DNA from: Pseudomonas fluorescens
GTDB lineage: Bacteria; Pseudomonadota; Gammaproteobacteria; Pseudomonadales; Pseudomonadaceae
Direction: 5' to 3'
NCBI RefSeq assembly: GCF_000730425.1
Contig: NZ_CP008896.1
Coordinates: 5,518,001-5,582,000, forward strand
DNA length: 64,000 bases
Below are positions 26,410 to 35,059 of this stretch, in pieces. Each line of letters starts with the position of its first letter. Position 1 is the stretch's first letter. The translations under genes were made by a program, and so were the position numbers. The notes below the pieces were generated by a model. The model searched no databases, was not told the origin of the DNA, and saw nothing but the letters and a program-made list of their open reading frames with translations.

Positions 26410-26554
26410 AAAAACGCAGGCTGACCGGCCTGTGGACAATGGCCGGTGAAAAGCTCGGTGCAATCACGCTCGTCTGCCCACCTGAACGGCGCCAACACCT
26501 GCAGGTCACAACCTTTGAAGGCAACCCATCGGTGTGCCTGCAGGAGGATTCAGG

Positions 26555-26944
26555 ATGAGTACTTACAATTGGGATCTGATCGAGCGTCTGTTGCATGAGG
26601 TGCAAAACGGCGAGGGCAGCTTTGCCCCACGCAAGTATGCCGAGCAGGAAGCCGCCGAGAAGGCCACGGCGGGCGAGTTCAGCGGCGACCTCGATGCACT
26701 GAAAAAGACCGCTGCCGATTACGAAGCGCTGTTGTTCAAGCGCGGCTTTATCGAGTCTCGGCCCGAGGACGAGGGTGGCAATGGCGAGAACTTCATTTTG
26801 ACGCCCCTGGGTGCCCGGCTGCTGGCGCTGATTGACAGTTCGATCCCGGGTAACAATCACCCGCGCCAGGTGCTGGACGAGCAGGCCGACGCGCTGGACC
26901 CAGCGACGTTCGAGGTTTTGGCCGCCAAGGCGCACATCGCCTGA
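26555..26944 (+). CDS. Conserved protein of unknown function, winged-helix-like
   Basis: A 129-residue soluble, acidic protein starting MSTYNWDLIERLLHEVQ after a well-placed CAGGAGGAT ribosome site. The opening resembles DUF2513 proteins, and the middle (KKTAADYEALLFKRGFIESR then FILTPLGARLLALI) has the spacing of a small winged helix, so a DNA-binding role is possible. I do not recognise a specific function. The copper operon begins 98 bases downstream on the same strand but has its own likely control site. Confidence 0.7.
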   Translation: MSTYNWDLIERLLHEVQNGEGSFAPRKYAEQEAAEKATAGEFSGDLDALKKTAADYEALLFKRGFIESRPEDEGGNGENFILTPLGARLLALIDSSIPGNNHPRQVLDEQADALDPATFEVLAAKAHIA

Positions 26945-26955
26945 GCTGCCTGAAA

Positions 26956-26971
26956 CTGTCAAATCGGTAAT
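26956..26971. promoter_or_regulatory. Candidate CopR-type site upstream of copA
   Basis: Read on the minus strand, ATTACCGATTTGACAG resembles the imperfect dyad ATTAC..TTTGTNA bound by copper-responsive CopR/PcoR regulators. It is 71 bases before the copA start. No copRS genes are in the window. The match is partial. Confidence 0.3.
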
Positions 26972-27042
26972 CTGGCACTAAGCCAACTGACAGGCGCCGA
27001 TCCCTACTCTGCGGTCATTCAATTGACGGGAATGGAATCGGC

Positions 27043-28860
27043 ATGTACTCCAACACTTCTCGACGAACCTTCGTCAAAGGCTTGGCTGCGGCCGGCCTGC
27101 TGGGCGGCACAGGCCTGTGGCGGCCACCGGTCTGGGCCCTGGCCAGCCCTGGGCAGCCGGGTGTATTGGCGGGCAGTGAGTTCGAGCTGTTTATCGGGCA
27201 GACCCCGGTCAATATCACCGGTAATGTGCGCACCGCACTGACGATCAACGGCAGTTTGCCGGGCCCGCTGCTGCGCTGGCGTGAAGGCGATACCGTGACC
27301 CTGCGCGTGCGTAACCGCCTGGCCGAGCCGACGTCGATCCATTGGCACGGGATTATCCTGCCGGCCAATATGGACGGCGTACCGGGGCTGAGTTTCAAGG
27401 GGATCGAGCCGGGTGGGGTGTATGTCTACCAGTTCAAACTTAACCAGCACGGCACCTACTGGTACCACAGCCACTCCGGGTTCCAGGAGCAACAAGGGGT
27501 CTACGGCCCGCTGGTGATCGATCCGCGCGAGCCTGAACCTTTCACGTACCAGCGCGATTACGTCGTGATGCTGACGGACTGGACCGACGAGGATCCCGCC
27601 AGCCTGATGAAAACCCTGAAAAAACAGTCGGATTACTACAACTTTCATAAGCCCACGGTCGGCGATTTCATCCAGGATGTGGCTGACAAGGGTTGGTCGG
27701 CCACCGCCGCCGACCGCCTGATGTGGGCGCAGATGAAGATGAACCCCACGGATCTGGCGGATGTCAGCGGCGCGACCTACACCTTCCTGATGAACGGCCA
27801 GGCCCCTGCGCAAAACTGGACGGGGCTGTTCCGCGCCGGTGAGAAGATCCGCCTGCGGTTTATCAACGGCTCGGCCATGACCTATTTCGACGTCCGTATC
27901 CCGGGCCTGAAGATGACCGTGGTGGCTGCCGACGGCCAACCGGTGAAGCCGGTCAGTGTGGACGAGTTCCGTATCGCCGTGGCCGAGACCTATGACGTGG
28001 TTGTCGAGCCGACTGAAGGCGCCTACACCCTGTTCGCCCAATCCATGGACCGCACCGGCTACGCCCGCGGAACCCTCAGCCGTGAGCCGGGTTTGCTGGC
28101 GCCGGTACCACCGGTGGACCCGCGGCCGTGGTTGACTATGGACGATATGGGCATGGGCGGCATGGACCACGGCGCCATGGGCGATATGCCTGGCATGGAT
28201 CATGGGCAAATGGCCGGGATGGATGGTGGGGGGATGCAGGGGATGTCCGGCATGGATGGCCAGAGCATGGCGAGCATGGATCACAGTGCGATGCCGGGCA
28301 TGGATCACAGCGGGATGGCGGGCATGGCGACACAGATGCAAAGCCATCCGGCCAGCGAAAACAACAACCCGCTGGTGGATATGCAAGCCATGAGCACTTC
28401 ACCCAAGCTCGATGACCCGGGTATTGGCCTGCGCAACAACGGGCGCAAGGTCCTGGTCTATGCCGATTTGCGTAGCACCTTTGAAGACCCCGACGGTCGC
28501 GAGCCCAGCCGCACGATTGAGCTGCACCTCACGGGGCACATGGAGAAGTTTGCCTGGTCCTTCGACGGGGTGAAGTTCTCCGATGCCGAGCCGCTCAAGC
28601 TGACCTATGGCGAGCGGGTACGGGTGGTGCTGGTCAACGACACCATGATGACCCACCCGATTCACCTGCATGGCATGTGGAGTGACCTAGAGGACGAAAA
28701 CGGCCAGTTCATGGTGCGCAAACACACCATCGACATGCCGCCGGGAGCGCGCCGCAGCTACCGGGTGACGGCCGATGCCCTGGGGCGCTGGGCCTATCAC
28801 TGCCATCTGTTGTACCACATGGAAATGGGCATGTTCCGTGAAGTGCGGGTGCAAGAATGA
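27043..28860 (+). CDS. copA: Copper-resistance multicopper oxidase CopA
   Basis: A periplasmic laccase-like oxidase of 605 residues that oxidises Cu(I) and binds copper. The N-terminus has a Tat signal ([17 protein letters not shown]). The cupredoxin copper motifs are HWHG and YWYHSHSGF in domain 1, and HPIHLHGMW and [15 protein letters not shown] in domain 3. Between them, at about 365-433, lies a Met/His/Gly-rich stretch with repeated MDHS/GMDH units, a copper-binding insertion typical of CopA/PcoA. It is the first gene of copABCD. It is distinct from P-type ATPases that share the name CopA. Confidence 0.95.
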   Translation: MYSNTSRRTFVKGLAAAGLLGGTGLWRPPVWALASPGQPGVLAGSEFELFIGQTPVNITGNVRTALTINGSLPGPLLRWREGDTVTLRVRNRLAEPTSIHWHGIILPANMDGVPGLSFKGIEPGGVYVYQFKLNQHGTYWYHSHSGFQEQQGVYGPLVIDPREPEPFTYQRDYVVMLTDWTDEDPASLMKTLKKQSDYYNFHKPTVGDFIQDVADKGWSATAADRLMWAQMKMNPTDLADVSGATYTFLMNGQAPAQNWTGLFRAGEKIRLRFINGSAMTYFDVRIPGLKMTVVAADGQPVKPVSVDEFRIAVAETYDVVVEPTEGAYTLFAQSMDRTGYARGTLSREPGLLAPVPPVDPRPWLTMDDMGMGGMDHGAMGDMPGMDHGQMAGMDGGGMQGMSGMDGQSMASMDHSAMPGMDHSGMAGMATQMQSHPASENNNPLVDMQAMSTSPKLDDPGIGLRNNGRKVLVYADLRSTFEDPDGREPSRTIELHLTGHMEKFAWSFDGVKFSDAEPLKLTYGERVRVVLVNDTMMTHPIHLHGMWSDLEDENGQFMVRKHTIDMPPGARRSYRVTADALGRWAYHCHLLYHMEMGMFREVRVQE

Positions 28861-28870
28861 GGAGCCGAAC

Positions 28871-29713
28871 ATGAGCCAGATTTTTCGTCCCGTTGCGCTG
28901 CTGATCGCAACCTTTGCACCGGTGGCGCTGGCCACTGCCGAAACCATGGATCACAGCCAGATGCAGGGCATGGCGCCCGCCAAGCCGGCGGCAACCACCC
29001 AGAGCCGCACACCGATCCCGGTGCTTACCGATGCTGACCGTGCCGCGGTGTACGACGCCCCGGGCGGGCATGTGGTGCATGACAGTGGGATCAACTCGCT
29101 GTTTGTGATCAATCAACTGGAATGGCAAGGCTCTGACGATGGCCGCGCCGTGGGTTGGGACGCCAAGGGTTGGGTCGGCGGTGATATCGACCGCTTGTGG
29201 CTACGCACCGAAGGTGAGCGTGCCAAGGGCAAGACCGAAAAGGCCGAGGTCCAGGCGTTATGGGGTCACGCTATCAGCCCGTGGTGGGATGTGGTGGCCG
29301 GTCTGCGCCAGGACTTCAAGCCGGGCGACAGCGAGACGTGGGCGGCCTTTGGCTTGCAAGGCATGGCCCTGTACAACTTTGAGGCCGAGGCTACGCTGTT
29401 TGTCGGCGAGGGCGGGCAGAGCGCCGCGCGCCTGGAAGGCGACTACGATATTTTGCTGACCAATCGGCTGGTGTTGCAGCCGACCGCCGAGGCCAACTTC
29501 TACGGGAAAAACGACCCCGGGCGCGGTATCGGTGCAGGCCTTGCTGAAACCGAAGTCGGCGTGCGGCTGCGCTATGAAATCCGCCGCGAGTTCGCGCCTT
29601 ACGTCGGTGTGACCTGGAATCGTGCCTATGGCCAGACGGCCGAGTACGCCCGGGATGAGGGCGAGGACCGTAGCGAAGTGCGCTGGGTCTTGGGCGTGCG
29701 CCTGTGGTTCTGA
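28871..29713 (+). CDS. copB: Copper-resistance outer-membrane protein CopB
   Basis: A 280-residue outer-membrane protein with a signal peptide ending LATAE and a barrel ending in RLWF. The short mature N-terminus has one MDHSQMQGM copper-binding unit, whereas many CopB proteins carry several. The conserved barrel segment [11 protein letters not shown] is present. It sits ten bases after copA with GAGGAGCCGAAC before the ATG, so the two are cotranscribed. Known CopB proteins contribute to copper sequestration or export at the outer membrane. Confidence 0.93.
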   Translation: MSQIFRPVALLIATFAPVALATAETMDHSQMQGMAPAKPAATTQSRTPIPVLTDADRAAVYDAPGGHVVHDSGINSLFVINQLEWQGSDDGRAVGWDAKGWVGGDIDRLWLRTEGERAKGKTEKAEVQALWGHAISPWWDVVAGLRQDFKPGDSETWAAFGLQGMALYNFEAEATLFVGEGGQSAARLEGDYDILLTNRLVLQPTAEANFYGKNDPGRGIGAGLAETEVGVRLRYEIRREFAPYVGVTWNRAYGQTAEYARDEGEDRSEVRWVLGVRLWF

Positions 29714-29766
29714 TTCAAACCCCCATTTCCTAATAACCTGCCGTCATGAGCGGCCAGGAGCCTTGC

Positions 29767-30153
29767 ATGTCTGTGTTTAAACCCACCTGGGTGGCGGTTG
29801 CGCTGTGTTCTGGATTGTTGATCAGTGGGCAGGCAATGGCGCATCCGAAGTTGCTGTCGTCCCTGCCGGCGGCCGGTGCAAGCGGGCCAGCCCCGGCGAC
29901 CATCGAGCTGCATTTTTCGGAAAACCTGATGACACAGTTTTCCGGCGCCAAGTTGATCATGACCGCGATGCCCGGCATGGCCCATTCGCCCATGCCGATC
30001 AAGGCCAGCGTGTCGGGCAGCAGCGACCCCAAGGTAATGCTGATCAAGCCTGCGACGCCGTTGCCCGCCGGGACCTACCGGGTGGACTGGCGCGCGGTGT
30101 CGTCGGACACCCACCCCATCACCGGTGATGTGGTGTTCAGCGTCCAGCCATGA
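29767..30153 (+). CDS. copC: Periplasmic copper chaperone CopC
   Basis: A 128-residue periplasmic protein with a signal peptide cut after QAMA, leaving an N-terminal His, one of the Cu(II) ligands. The other expected ligands are present: the Met-rich Cu(I) loop MPGMAHSPMP and the SSDTHP histidine near the C-terminus. It carries copper between periplasmic partners, probably CopA and CopD. AGGAGC lies upstream of ATG 29767. The gene overlaps copD by four bases. Confidence 0.95.
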   Translation: MSVFKPTWVAVALCSGLLISGQAMAHPKLLSSLPAAGASGPAPATIELHFSENLMTQFSGAKLIMTAMPGMAHSPMPIKASVSGSSDPKVMLIKPATPLPAGTYRVDWRAVSSDTHPITGDVVFSVQP

Positions 30154-31064
30154 GTGACTCATTGGGCATTGCCTTGCGGTTTGCGTTGTACCTGGACCTG
30201 ATGCTGTTGTTCGGCCTGGGCTTGTTCGGGTTGTACGGGTTGAAGGCAGCAGAACGACAGCCCGGTGTCGTGTTGAATTTCAAGGGCTGGCTGGCAGGTA
30301 CGGCAGCCGTTGGTGTGCTGTTGTCGGTGCTTTCGTTGTTGTGGATGACCTGGGCCATGAGCGGCGTGGAGCAATGGCAGGCACTGGGGCCGCACCTGCA
30401 AATGATGCTGTGGCAGACCGAGTTGGGCTTGACCTGGATGCTGCGCATCGGCGCGTTGCTGGTGGCGGCTGTGGCGGTTTTCCTGTCAGCCGGCAGTCTG
30501 TGGCTGCCGACCCTGGGCGGCGCTATTGCGCTGTCGACACTGGCCTGGGCCGGCCATGGCGCGATGGATGACGGAGCGCTACGGCTCTGGCACCTGGGCA
30601 GTGCCAGCGTGCATCTGTTGGCGGCCGGCGCGTGGGTCGGGGCGCTGGCGGCGTTTGGGTTGCTGTTGCTGCCATGCAACATGGGCGACGCTCAACGCGT
30701 CAGGGTGTTGACCCGGGCAGTGGCCGGCTTCGAGGTGGTTGGCACGGTGGTGGTCGTGGTGCTGATCGTGACTGGCGTGGTGAATTATCTGTTTATTGTC
30801 GGGCCGACTTTGCAGGGAATCGCCAGCAGTACCTACGGCCTCTTGTTCAGCCTGAAGCTGGCATTGTTTGGCGGGATGCTGGCCATGGCGGCACTCAATC
30901 GCTGGCGCCTGGGACCGCTTCTGCAACGGGCGGTGGACGCTGGCGACTACACGATGGCCCGCCGTGCCCTGCGCCGCAGCATGCAAGTGGAGTGCGGCGC
31001 GGTGCTGCTGATCCTGGGGCTGGTGGCGTGGCTGGGCACATTGGGCCCGATGGCATCCGACTAG
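30150..31064 (+). CDS. copD: Copper-resistance inner-membrane protein CopD
   Basis: A 304-residue membrane protein with about eight helices and scattered His residues within helices, as in CopD/PcoD, which bring copper into the cytoplasm or to CopC. Its ATG overlaps the copC stop (ATGA), which implies coupled translation. The last codon TAG shares a CTAG tetranucleotide with the stop of the convergent lipoprotein gene, leaving no intergenic space between them. Confidence 0.9.
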   Translation: MSDSLGIALRFALYLDLMLLFGLGLFGLYGLKAAERQPGVVLNFKGWLAGTAAVGVLLSVLSLLWMTWAMSGVEQWQALGPHLQMMLWQTELGLTWMLRIGALLVAAVAVFLSAGSLWLPTLGGAIALSTLAWAGHGAMDDGALRLWHLGSASVHLLAAGAWVGALAAFGLLLLPCNMGDAQRVRVLTRAVAGFEVVGTVVVVVLIVTGVVNYLFIVGPTLQGIASSTYGLLFSLKLALFGGMLAMAALNRWRLGPLLQRAVDAGDYTMARRALRRSMQVECGAVLLILGLVAWLGTLGPMASD

Positions 31065-31927
31065 GCCTGGTTGCCTTTAAGGCATTTGAGTGACTGGAAG
31101 TCGCTGCGCATTTTATCGATTCTCTGCGCCAGGTTCTGACGCTGTTGCACCGTGCTTTCGGCCATCAAGTCCACCAGCAGGCGGCGGGCGGCCGCTTCGG
31201 TCTGGGTGTAGGCCTGGCGATAGTCGGCGGTCCACAGGCTTTCACGGTCTACCAGCAGTTGCTCCATCTTGCGTGGGAAGTCGCTGTTGGCCCGCTGATT
31301 GACTGCCGCGATGAACTGCGCCTGCCAATGGGCGCGGTTGCCGATCCATTGCTGGTTCTGCGCACCGAGGCTGGTGGACCAGGCCCGCACACGCTCCTGC
31401 TGGCTGAGGCTCAACGGGCCGAGCCAGGCATCCAGGCGCTTGCTCATGCGCTCGCTGCGCTCCTTGATCTGTTGTGCCAGGGGCGGCTTGAGGTATTCGT
31501 CCTGGCGTGTGCGCAGGTCTTTGGCCAGCGCTTGATCCATCTCCCGCACCTGCTGCTCGTCCAGCCCGCGCAGCAACTCGATGGCTGAGGGGGTGATCTG
31601 TCGGGCGATGTCGGCAATGGCCTGTTTGGCTTCCAGGGTGCGGGCTTGCAGGGCGGCATCGCTGACTTGCTGGTTGTCGACCATCTGCTGCAGGCGGTCG
31701 AGCCAGTCCAGGTAGCCGGGCAATTGGGTGGTGCAGTGCCAGGCCAGGTGTTCTTTGAGGGTGTCGTTGAACCAGCTTTTCTGCCCGGCATTCATGTCCA
31801 GGTAGTCGTTGAGGGTCCAGGGGATGATCACATCGAGGTTGCGATAGGCCAGGCCCACGCGGTTGCAACCCGCAAGCAGAACGCTCAAGGCCAGCAGGGC
31901 CACCAGGATTCTTAACCGACGCAGCAT
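31061..31927 (-). CDS. DUF6279-family lipoprotein
   Basis: A 288-residue protein with a lipoprotein signal (LLALSVLLAGC), so it is anchored in the outer or inner membrane. The start of the mature region, YRNLDVIIPWTLNDYLDMNAGQKSWF, matches the DUF6279 family, which has no known function. The rest is helical and rich in Gln and Arg. AGGAGTTTTGCCC precedes ATG 31927; a TTG two codons upstream is less likely. It shares stop-codon bases with copD. Confidence 0.82.
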   Translation of the reverse strand: MLRRLRILVALLALSVLLAGCNRVGLAYRNLDVIIPWTLNDYLDMNAGQKSWFNDTLKEHLAWHCTTQLPGYLDWLDRLQQMVDNQQVSDAALQARTLEAKQAIADIARQITPSAIELLRGLDEQQVREMDQALAKDLRTRQDEYLKPPLAQQIKERSERMSKRLDAWLGPLSLSQQERVRAWSTSLGAQNQQWIGNRAHWQAQFIAAVNQRANSDFPRKMEQLLVDRESLWTADYRQAYTQTEAAARRLLVDLMAESTVQQRQNLAQRIDKMRSDFQSLKCLKGNQA

Positions 31928-31995
31928 GGGCAAAACTCCTTGCGCAGACCGCAGATGTTCATCTGAACCCGCCGGGAGCGTGACAGTTCAGCCCA

Positions 31996-32718
31996 TCAAT
32001 AAAACGACCGCTCGGCCTTCAAGGTCAACAGCCCGTCACATTGCGAATTGTGTCCGGAGTAGGCCGAGCAGTCGCTGCCGCTGAGGCTGGAGTCGCTGTA
32101 GATCAAGTCCAGGTCGATGCCCATCCAGGGCCGTGAGAATTTCACCGACCAGTCGCTGAAACTGCGAATCGAGCCGCCCTCGACCGATGCCGGGGCGCCC
32201 AACTGATGGGTGGTGTACTTCATGCTCACGCCAATGCCAAACGGCTGGGTCCCGCCCAGGTCGGCAAACAGGGTGCTGTCGCGGCGATCGGGGTCGTTGC
32301 CCAGTGACACGCCAAACCGATTGCCCAGTACGTTCAGGCCGCCGTAGAACTCCTGGCTATCGAGGGGGCTCAGCTTGGGGTAGCTGTAGTGAATCATCCC
32401 CAGTTCGTAGCCCAGGGTCTGGTCGAACGGGCGCTTGAAGCCCATGTAGGAGTCGACCTCCAGGTTGCTGGCGGGCGACAGGCCCATGCTCGGTGAAAAC
32501 TGGCCGAAATACAGGCCACTGGTGTGGCTCAGGTCAAGGCCGCCGTGGAACGAGTTGCTGCCCGGCGAGGTAGGTTTGACCAGACCCTGGGCCATGCTGC
32601 GGCTGGGTGTGGTCCCCAGTTTCAAGTCGAAGTCGCCCAGTTCACGCTGGAAAACCTGCGCTTGGGCGAGAGGGCTGGCGAGCAGGGCACTGACCAGGAA
32701 AATGCACGGCTTGAGCAT
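31996..32718 (-). CDS. TorF-family putative porin (Gcw_chp-type)
   Basis: A 240-residue outer-membrane barrel. The signal peptide ends PLAQAQ; the mature protein shows alternating hydrophobic strands with YELGMIHYSYP, a signature of the TorF/Gcw_chp family, and ends in RSFY. Its substrate is unknown. The ATG is preceded by ATGGAGTGACGC. It is 68 bases upstream of the DUF6279 gene and could be cotranscribed. The 219-base gap upstream (32719-32937) holds no recognised feature. Confidence 0.75.
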   Translation of the reverse strand: MLKPCIFLVSALLASPLAQAQVFQRELGDFDLKLGTTPSRSMAQGLVKPTSPGSNSFHGGLDLSHTSGLYFGQFSPSMGLSPASNLEVDSYMGFKRPFDQTLGYELGMIHYSYPKLSPLDSQEFYGGLNVLGNRFGVSLGNDPDRRDSTLFADLGGTQPFGIGVSMKYTTHQLGAPASVEGGSIRSFSDWSVKFSRPWMGIDLDLIYSDSSLSGSDCSAYSGHNSQCDGLLTLKAERSFY

Positions 32719-32937
32719 GCGTCACTCCATGAAAAGCGAGGAGCAGTAACAGAGGGAATCGGGAAAACGCCCGTTCTAGACGTGTGCAAGCATACCGGCG
32801 AAAGTCAGGGGCAGAGGCCCGTTCGTCGATTGGCGTGGTTGAATGTGGGGCGGGGGGATATGGCTGGCTCGAGTCCTAGCGCCTTGATAGGCAAGGCGCT
32901 TAGGGACCAGGCGGGGTAGACAGGCGGCTTTGTGCGC

Positions 32938-33117
32938 TTACTTCTTACCCAGGGTGATCTGCTTGGACGGGCCGAAAGTCTGGCCGCTCACGCCCTTGGC
33001 GATCTGCTGGATTTCACCACCGGACTTGAGGAACGCGGCGATTTGGTTGTTGATCGATTCGCTGGTTTCAACGGCGGGAGCTGGCTTTGCTTTGCTGTTG
33101 GATGCTTTTACGCGCAT
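32938..33117 (-). CDS. Small basic conserved protein, unknown function
   Basis: The product is 59 residues from ATG 33117 (MRVKASNSKAKPAP); an in-frame ATG three codons earlier is also possible. It has a Lys-rich disordered start, a helical centre (SINNQIAAFLKSGGEIQQIA) and a basic end. No domain is recognised. Upstream on the same strand, TATAAT (33214-33219 on the minus strand) is a good -10 box about 95 bases away, which supports real transcription. Confidence 0.6.
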   Translation of the reverse strand: MRVKASNSKAKPAPAVETSESINNQIAAFLKSGGEIQQIAKGVSGQTFGPSKQITLGKK

Positions 33118-33213
33118 GGCGGCCACTAACCTGTAGAAAATTAACTTGGCCAGGCATCGTACATGAAATGCTTGACAATTGCTTGGTAAATATCTCCCAG
33201 GAATAAGCTGCGT

Positions 33214-33219
33214 TATTAT
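33214..33219 (-). promoter_or_regulatory. Candidate -10 box for the small basic protein
   Basis: A consensus TATAAT lies on the minus strand. No good -35 is seen at 17 bases. The rest of the 33118-33450 gap contains, on the plus strand, a weak -10 TAGAAT at 33419 for the CvfB-like gene and a stem CCCCAGG/CCTGGGG (about 33274-33317). Confidence 0.35.
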
Positions 33220-33450
33220 AAATACCTAAGTTGATCTTTGGCTGAGGGTCCTAACTCGCTGTTTTAAATAGAAACCCCAGGGAAAAATAGCGCCTGGCCA
33301 TCGTGGCCTGCCTGGGGGTTGACCTGACGAGCGGGGCGATTGGTTCAAATCCCTTGGCAAACCCGCGATTTTTCAGGGTTGCGCGCCGGGGCACGGGACC
33401 GCCGCCTTCAACTCGGGTAGAATGCCGCCCACGCAATGAGGGTATTGGAA

Positions 33451-34287
33451 ATGGCTTTAGTCGGGCGCTACAACAGTTTGCAAGTGGTTAAACACACTAA
33501 CTTTGGTTTGTATCTGGACGGTGCGCAAGATGGCGAAATCCTCTTGCCCAATCGTTATATTCCCAAAGATATTCCCAGTGAAGATGAAGACTGGCTTAAC
33601 GTTTTTATTTATCTGGACAGCGATGACAAACTTATCGCCACCACTGAAAAACCAAAAGTGCAGGTGGGCGAGTTTGCCAGCCTGAAAGTGGTGGAAGTCA
33701 ACAGCATCGGGGTGTTCCTCGACTGGGGCCTGCCCAAGGATCTGTTGCTGCCGTATTCCGAAGAGAAGCGCCAACTGACCGCCGGTGAATACTGCGTGGT
33801 GCACGTCTACCTCGACAAGCACACCAAGCGCATCACCGCCACCGCGCGCCTGGATCGTTACCTGGACAAGACCCCGGCCAACTACACCGTGGGCCAGGAA
33901 GTTGACTTGCTGGTTGCCGAAGCCACTGACATGGGGTTCAAGGCAATCATCAACAACAAGCACTGGGGCCTGATCCACAAGAACGAAGTGTTCAAGTTCC
34001 TGCGTCCGGGCAAGGAAGAAAAGGGGTTCATCAAGGAAATCCGTGCCGACGGCAATATCAGCCTGAGCCTGCAACCGGTTGGTGAACAAGCGGCGTCGAG
34101 CCTGAACTCGAAGATCCTCGCCAAGTTGCGTGAAAACAACGGCAGCTTGCCGGTCAGCGACAAGAGCGACCCGACGGTGATCAGCAACTTGTTTGGCGTC
34201 AGCAAGGGTAACTTCAAGAAGGCCATTGGTGCGCTGTACAAGCAGGGGCAGATTGTGATTCATGCCGATCGCATCGAATTGAGCTGA
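33451..34287 (+). CDS. CvfB-like S1 RNA-binding protein
   Basis: A 278-residue cytoplasmic protein with three tandem S1-like barrels and a C-terminal winged helix. The S1 motifs are visible at VKHTNFGLYLDG, VVEVNSIGVFLDWG and VAEATDMGFKAIINNKHWGLIHKNEV; the winged helix is VISNLFGVSKGNFKKAIGALYKQG. This is the architecture of CvfB/YitL. The ATG at 33451 is chosen over the one five codons earlier. Its role in Pseudomonas is unknown; the S. aureus homolog affects virulence gene expression. Confidence 0.82.
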   Translation: MALVGRYNSLQVVKHTNFGLYLDGAQDGEILLPNRYIPKDIPSEDEDWLNVFIYLDSDDKLIATTEKPKVQVGEFASLKVVEVNSIGVFLDWGLPKDLLLPYSEEKRQLTAGEYCVVHVYLDKHTKRITATARLDRYLDKTPANYTVGQEVDLLVAEATDMGFKAIINNKHWGLIHKNEVFKFLRPGKEEKGFIKEIRADGNISLSLQPVGEQAASSLNSKILAKLRENNGSLPVSDKSDPTVISNLFGVSKGNFKKAIGALYKQGQIVIHADRIELS

Positions 34288-34305
34288 TTACGGCAGGCCT
34301 TGTTG

Positions 34306-34613
34306 TAGGAGCCGGCACGCCAGCGTCTGCAACTGTCGCCCGCCGGCAAGGTGCTGCTCGACTACAGCGCGCGCCGGGGACTTTGTGCTGGGCAGCATGT
34401 ACAGCACTGCCGCGATCCATTTGCCGAAACTGCTGGCGCGGTATCACAAGGCTTACCCGATGGTGAACCTGCAAGTGCAGTCGGCACTCCGCGGTGAGCT
34501 GCTCGAAGGCTTGATCACCGGGGTGTCTGGACGCGGCGCTGGTGGATTGACCTGCTGCAAGAGGGCAGGACGCGGCCTGCACAAGAGGCCCGGGCGATTG
34601 CCTGACCGCGCCG
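34306..34613 (+). pseudogene. Decayed LysR-family regulator gene
   Basis: A plus-strand remnant of a LysR gene is readable in three frames. The first part, RQRLQLSPAGKVLLDYSAR (34318-34377), is the end of the DNA-binding domain and linker. After a +1 shift comes GDFVLGSMYSTAAIHLPK and then LLARYHKAYPMVNLQVQSA, the first half of the effector domain. After a second shift comes LDAALVD followed by a stop. The helix-turn-helix coding part is missing, and the remnant starts at a broken REP (GTAGGAGCCGG, 34306). In P. aeruginosa a LysR gene, PA1413, precedes PA1414 and the symporter PA1418, so this is probably its ruin. Confidence 0.75.
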
Positions 34614-34615
34614 TC

Positions 34616-34629
34616 AGGATTTGTATCAA
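34616..34629 (+). promoter_or_regulatory. Possible weak Anr/FNR half-box upstream of the 40-residue ORF
   Basis: AGGAT-TTGT-ATCAA has one perfect Anr half (ATCAA) and one poor half (AGGAT for TTGAT) at correct spacing. Anr control is described for the P. aeruginosa locus that this ORF seems to match. No convincing -10 box lies at the expected distance. Confidence 0.25.
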
Positions 34630-34744
34630 TTCAGTAAGGGTTCGTTGCGGTTTCAGGCAAGCATTGTGTAGGACTTAGTACTACTATCTGTAGGAAGCAG
34701 CCACAGAATTCCAGCTGCTCGGCACTACCCTCAAAGGGGGCACC

Positions 34745-34867
34745 ATGAAAGAGAAATTGCAAAACTGGCTGCACGACCTCGGCGTCGCACTCGGCTTGAT
34801 CGAGCCACCGCTGCAACCGGTGCCTATCCGCACCGACGACGAACAGCGCCGTCCGCGTCGCAGGTAG
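34745..34867 (+). CDS. 40-residue protein, positional counterpart of PA1414
   Basis: This short ORF starts MKEKLQNWLHDLGVALGLIE after a strong AAAGGGGGCACC ribosome site. It has an amphipathic N-terminal helix, a proline segment (PPLQPVP) and an Arg-rich end. It sits between a LysR remnant and the sodium:solute symporter, as PA1414 does in P. aeruginosa. That locus is highly expressed in oxygen-poor infections and is linked to the regulatory RNA SicX. The match is by position and my memory of a small ORF there, not by alignment. The transcript may be the functional product. Confidence 0.6.
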   Translation: MKEKLQNWLHDLGVALGLIEPPLQPVPIRTDDEQRRPRRR

Positions 34868-34905
34868 GCCCTGAACAGCGTTCTTTAGAGCGCAGTCGAT
34901 TTAAA

Positions 34906-35000
34906 GTGGGAGCGGGCTTGCTCGCGATAGTGGTGTGTCAGTCAACCTGTAACTGGCTGGCCCACTGCTATCGCGAGCCAGCCCGCTCCCGCATTTTTTT
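34906..35000. repeat. Inverted REP pair with terminal T-run
   Basis: GTGGGAGCGGGCTTGCTCGC (34906) and its near inverse GCGAGCCAGCCCGCTCCCGC (ending 34992) can form a long hairpin followed by T7, so it likely also terminates the small-ORF transcript. Confidence 0.85.
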
Positions 35001-35011
35001 GTATTACAGAT

Positions 35012-35043
35012 AAAAACGGATGCGACAACCAACGTCGCATCCG
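35012..35043 (-). terminator. Terminator of the symporter gene
   Basis: On the minus strand CGGATGCGAC and GTCGCATCCG form a perfect 10-base stem followed by TTTTTA. Confidence 0.9.
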
Positions 35044-35059
35044 CTCAAGCCTGCCTTGC

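Noticed and set aside
33274..33317. The CCCCAGG/CCTGGGG stem as an sRNA terminator
   Set aside because: The loop is about 30 bases and no T-run follows; nothing else supports an RNA gene.
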